From Nesterenkonia ebinurensis (GTDB taxonomy: Bacteria > Actinomycetota > Actinomycetes > Actinomycetales > Micrococcaceae), in contig NZ_VWNF01000032.1 of assembly GCF_008711175.1 (NCBI RefSeq), forward strand, positions 62,001 to 126,000: a stretch of 64,000 nucleotides of DNA, written 5' to 3'. The translations under genes and the position numbers were made by a program. Each line of letters starts with the position of its first letter. Position 1 is the first letter of the stretch. Under the pieces are notes generated by a model. The model ran no database searches, was not told the DNA's origin, and saw only the letters and a list, made by a program, of their open reading frames with translations. Shown piece after piece: positions 63,060 through 64,000 of the stretch.

Positions 63060-63120
63060 CCTGGCCGTGACGCATCACCACCACCTCAGTACAGACCTGG
63101 CGTACCCCCTCCGCCGCAGC
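63060..63120 (-). pseudogene. Possible fossil of a peptide-type ABC ATPase
   Basis: On the minus strand one frame reads VRQVCTEVVVMRHGQVAERG. This matches the segment just after the Walker B/H-loop region in peptide-transporter ATPases. There is no Walker A or signature motif near it, and the flanks do not continue the family. It is a single short match, so it may be chance. Confidence 0.25.
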
Positions 63121-63294
63121 CTGCACCCGTTGGGTGGGCTTCCTCTCCTCGGCAGTTACCGGTGCGGCCACCAGGTTGCCCTCCTGGGGCAGCGGGCAGG
63201 TGGCCAGATCGGTAGAGGCGCAGGGCGGGTTGGCGGCGTGGTTCAAGCTGTGCGCGTCATGTGACTCATTCCACTGAAGCGTTACACTCAGTCC

Positions 63295-64000
63295 ATGAAC
63301 GGAACGGAGGAGCTGATCCGCATCGGGGTGCGGATGCAGCCACGCGGAGTACTGATCTATGTCGGCGCCTGGATGGTGATCAGCCTGATCAGTGGTTTGG
63401 CGCTGACCTACCGGGACCTCTCCCTGCTGCCGCTGGGCGTGAACATCCTGATCAGCCTGGCGGTATTCGGACTGCTGCTCGGCACAATACTGTGGGTGAA
63501 CATTGGCCATTACGCCTTCTACAATCCCCGGCGCAACAGTCTGGCCAAGGGCCGCACCGAGCTGGGTCCGCGTGATGTCCAACGCATCCGAGTCAAGAAC
63601 AATGTGGCAGCAGCCGGGTACTACCTACTGCTTCAGCTCTCGGGGCCTTCCGGCAAGCTCACCCTCAAGCTGGCAGGAACCGGCCGCGAGCAGACCACTC
63701 CGGAAGCAGCTCGCGCACTCCAGCAGTTCCTCACCCAGGTGGTGCAGGCCCATGGGATGGACAGCCTGCCACGCGGCACTCTGCAGGCCGAGCAGCAGAT
63801 GGCAATGGCTCTGAACAACGCCACCAACAACTGGCAGATCATCTCCCCTGTGGTGGCTGAGAAGTTCATCCGTACCGCACTGCTGGAGAGCCCAACCGGC
63901 GACGACACCTCCTCACCCCCACCGCCCCAGGACGTTGCTGCCGGTCCCACCCCTGCTGCCCCCACAGGGGCTGCGGACCATACCGCGGCCGAGCTGGACC
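63295..64000 (+). CDS. Hypothetical membrane protein (cut by window end)
   Basis: The visible 235 residues begin MNGTEELIRIGVRMQPRGV. Two membrane helices (about 19-38 and 44-67) are followed by a soluble domain and then an A/P/T-rich tail. The ATG is 6 bases after TACACT, as in other leaderless genes here. No domain is recognised; the C-terminus is outside the window. Confidence 0.75.
   Translation, partial: MNGTEELIRIGVRMQPRGVLIYVGAWMVISLISGLALTYRDLSLLPLGVNILISLAVFGLLLGTILWVNIGHYAFYNPRRNSLAKGRTELGPRDVQRIRVKNNVAAAGYYLLLQLSGPSGKLTLKLAGTGREQTTPEAARALQQFLTQVVQAHGMDSLPRGTLQAEQQMAMALNNATNNWQIISPVVAEKFIRTALLESPTGDDTSSPPPPQDVAAGPTPAAPTGAADHTAAELD

Noticed and set aside
62671-63582. A 303-codon minus-strand ORF near the right end
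   Set aside because: It lies antisense to the ABM gene and the last membrane gene; only a 20-residue piece resembles a known family and is listed as a weak fossil.
1-64000. CRISPR arrays
   Set aside because: No regularly spaced direct repeats of 25-40 bp were seen anywhere; the four boundary motifs are kilobases apart.

Overview
The window is chromosomal DNA from a high-GC actinobacterium, most likely in Micrococcales and probably close to Micrococcaceae. The evidence is the base composition, many start codons sitting 6-7 bases after a TAnnnT box, a mycothiol synthase (mshD) beside a GlnR-type regulator, a tRNA-Trp/secE/nusG/rplK/rplA/rplJ/rplL block, and the short MVASSTS N-terminus of RpoB. 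No integrase, transposase, phage gene or CRISPR array is visible.

Region 1 (1-14,082): rpoC (cut by the window edge) and rpoB on the minus strand. Upstream of them is a minus-strand MoxR/DUF58/DUF4129 membrane cluster, then on the plus strand an MMPL/RND exporter and a Pro/Gln-rich single-pass membrane protein that ends in a clear terminator hairpin.

Region 2 (14,083-23,775): an ABC importer of the peptide/oligosaccharide class (709-aa lipoprotein binding protein, two permeases, one fused double ATPase), a LacI-family repressor and a tandem-domain HAD phosphatase. Near-identical TGGAACGTTCCA palindromes lie in front of the importer, the repressor and the HAD gene, so the three units look like one LacI regulon. 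Carbohydrate import followed by sugar-phosphate processing is the best guess.

Region 3 (23,818-34,845): a LuxR-type two-component system whose kinase carries a PspC module, divergent from another PspC membrane protein. Then come the ribosomal/translocation block rplL-rplJ-rplA-rplK-nusG-secE-tRNA-Trp (minus strand, with an L10-type leader and attenuator), and on the plus strand a class I aminotransferase and 6-phosphofructokinase.

Region 4 (34,846-52,230): an accessory island. It is built from repeated modules, each made of one small regulator (six TetR, one MerR) plus one or two oxidoreductases or a hydrolase. It contains five SDR genes, a quinone-oxidoreductase-like gene, a berberine-bridge-type flavin oxidase, an alpha/beta hydrolase, a CGNR protein, a SagB-like nitroreductase and a lipoprotein. 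Decayed gene pieces (DEAD-box helicase, APH-type phosphotransferase, an SDR C-terminus) lie between modules. A degenerate motif of about 50 bp, always in the same orientation, occurs four times at module boundaries, with the last copy at the edge of the core gene ygfZ.

Region 5 (52,231-64,000): housekeeping genes again. They are ygfZ with a previously unmarked 40-codon membrane gene just upstream, a multi-pass membrane protein, glnR-like regulator, mshD, a MutT1-like Nudix/phosphohistidine protein, a GNAT-like gene, thyA, folA, a proteobacterial-type asd, a DJ-1/PfpI protein, a class I glutamine amidotransferase, an ABM-domain monooxygenase and a truncated membrane protein at the right edge.
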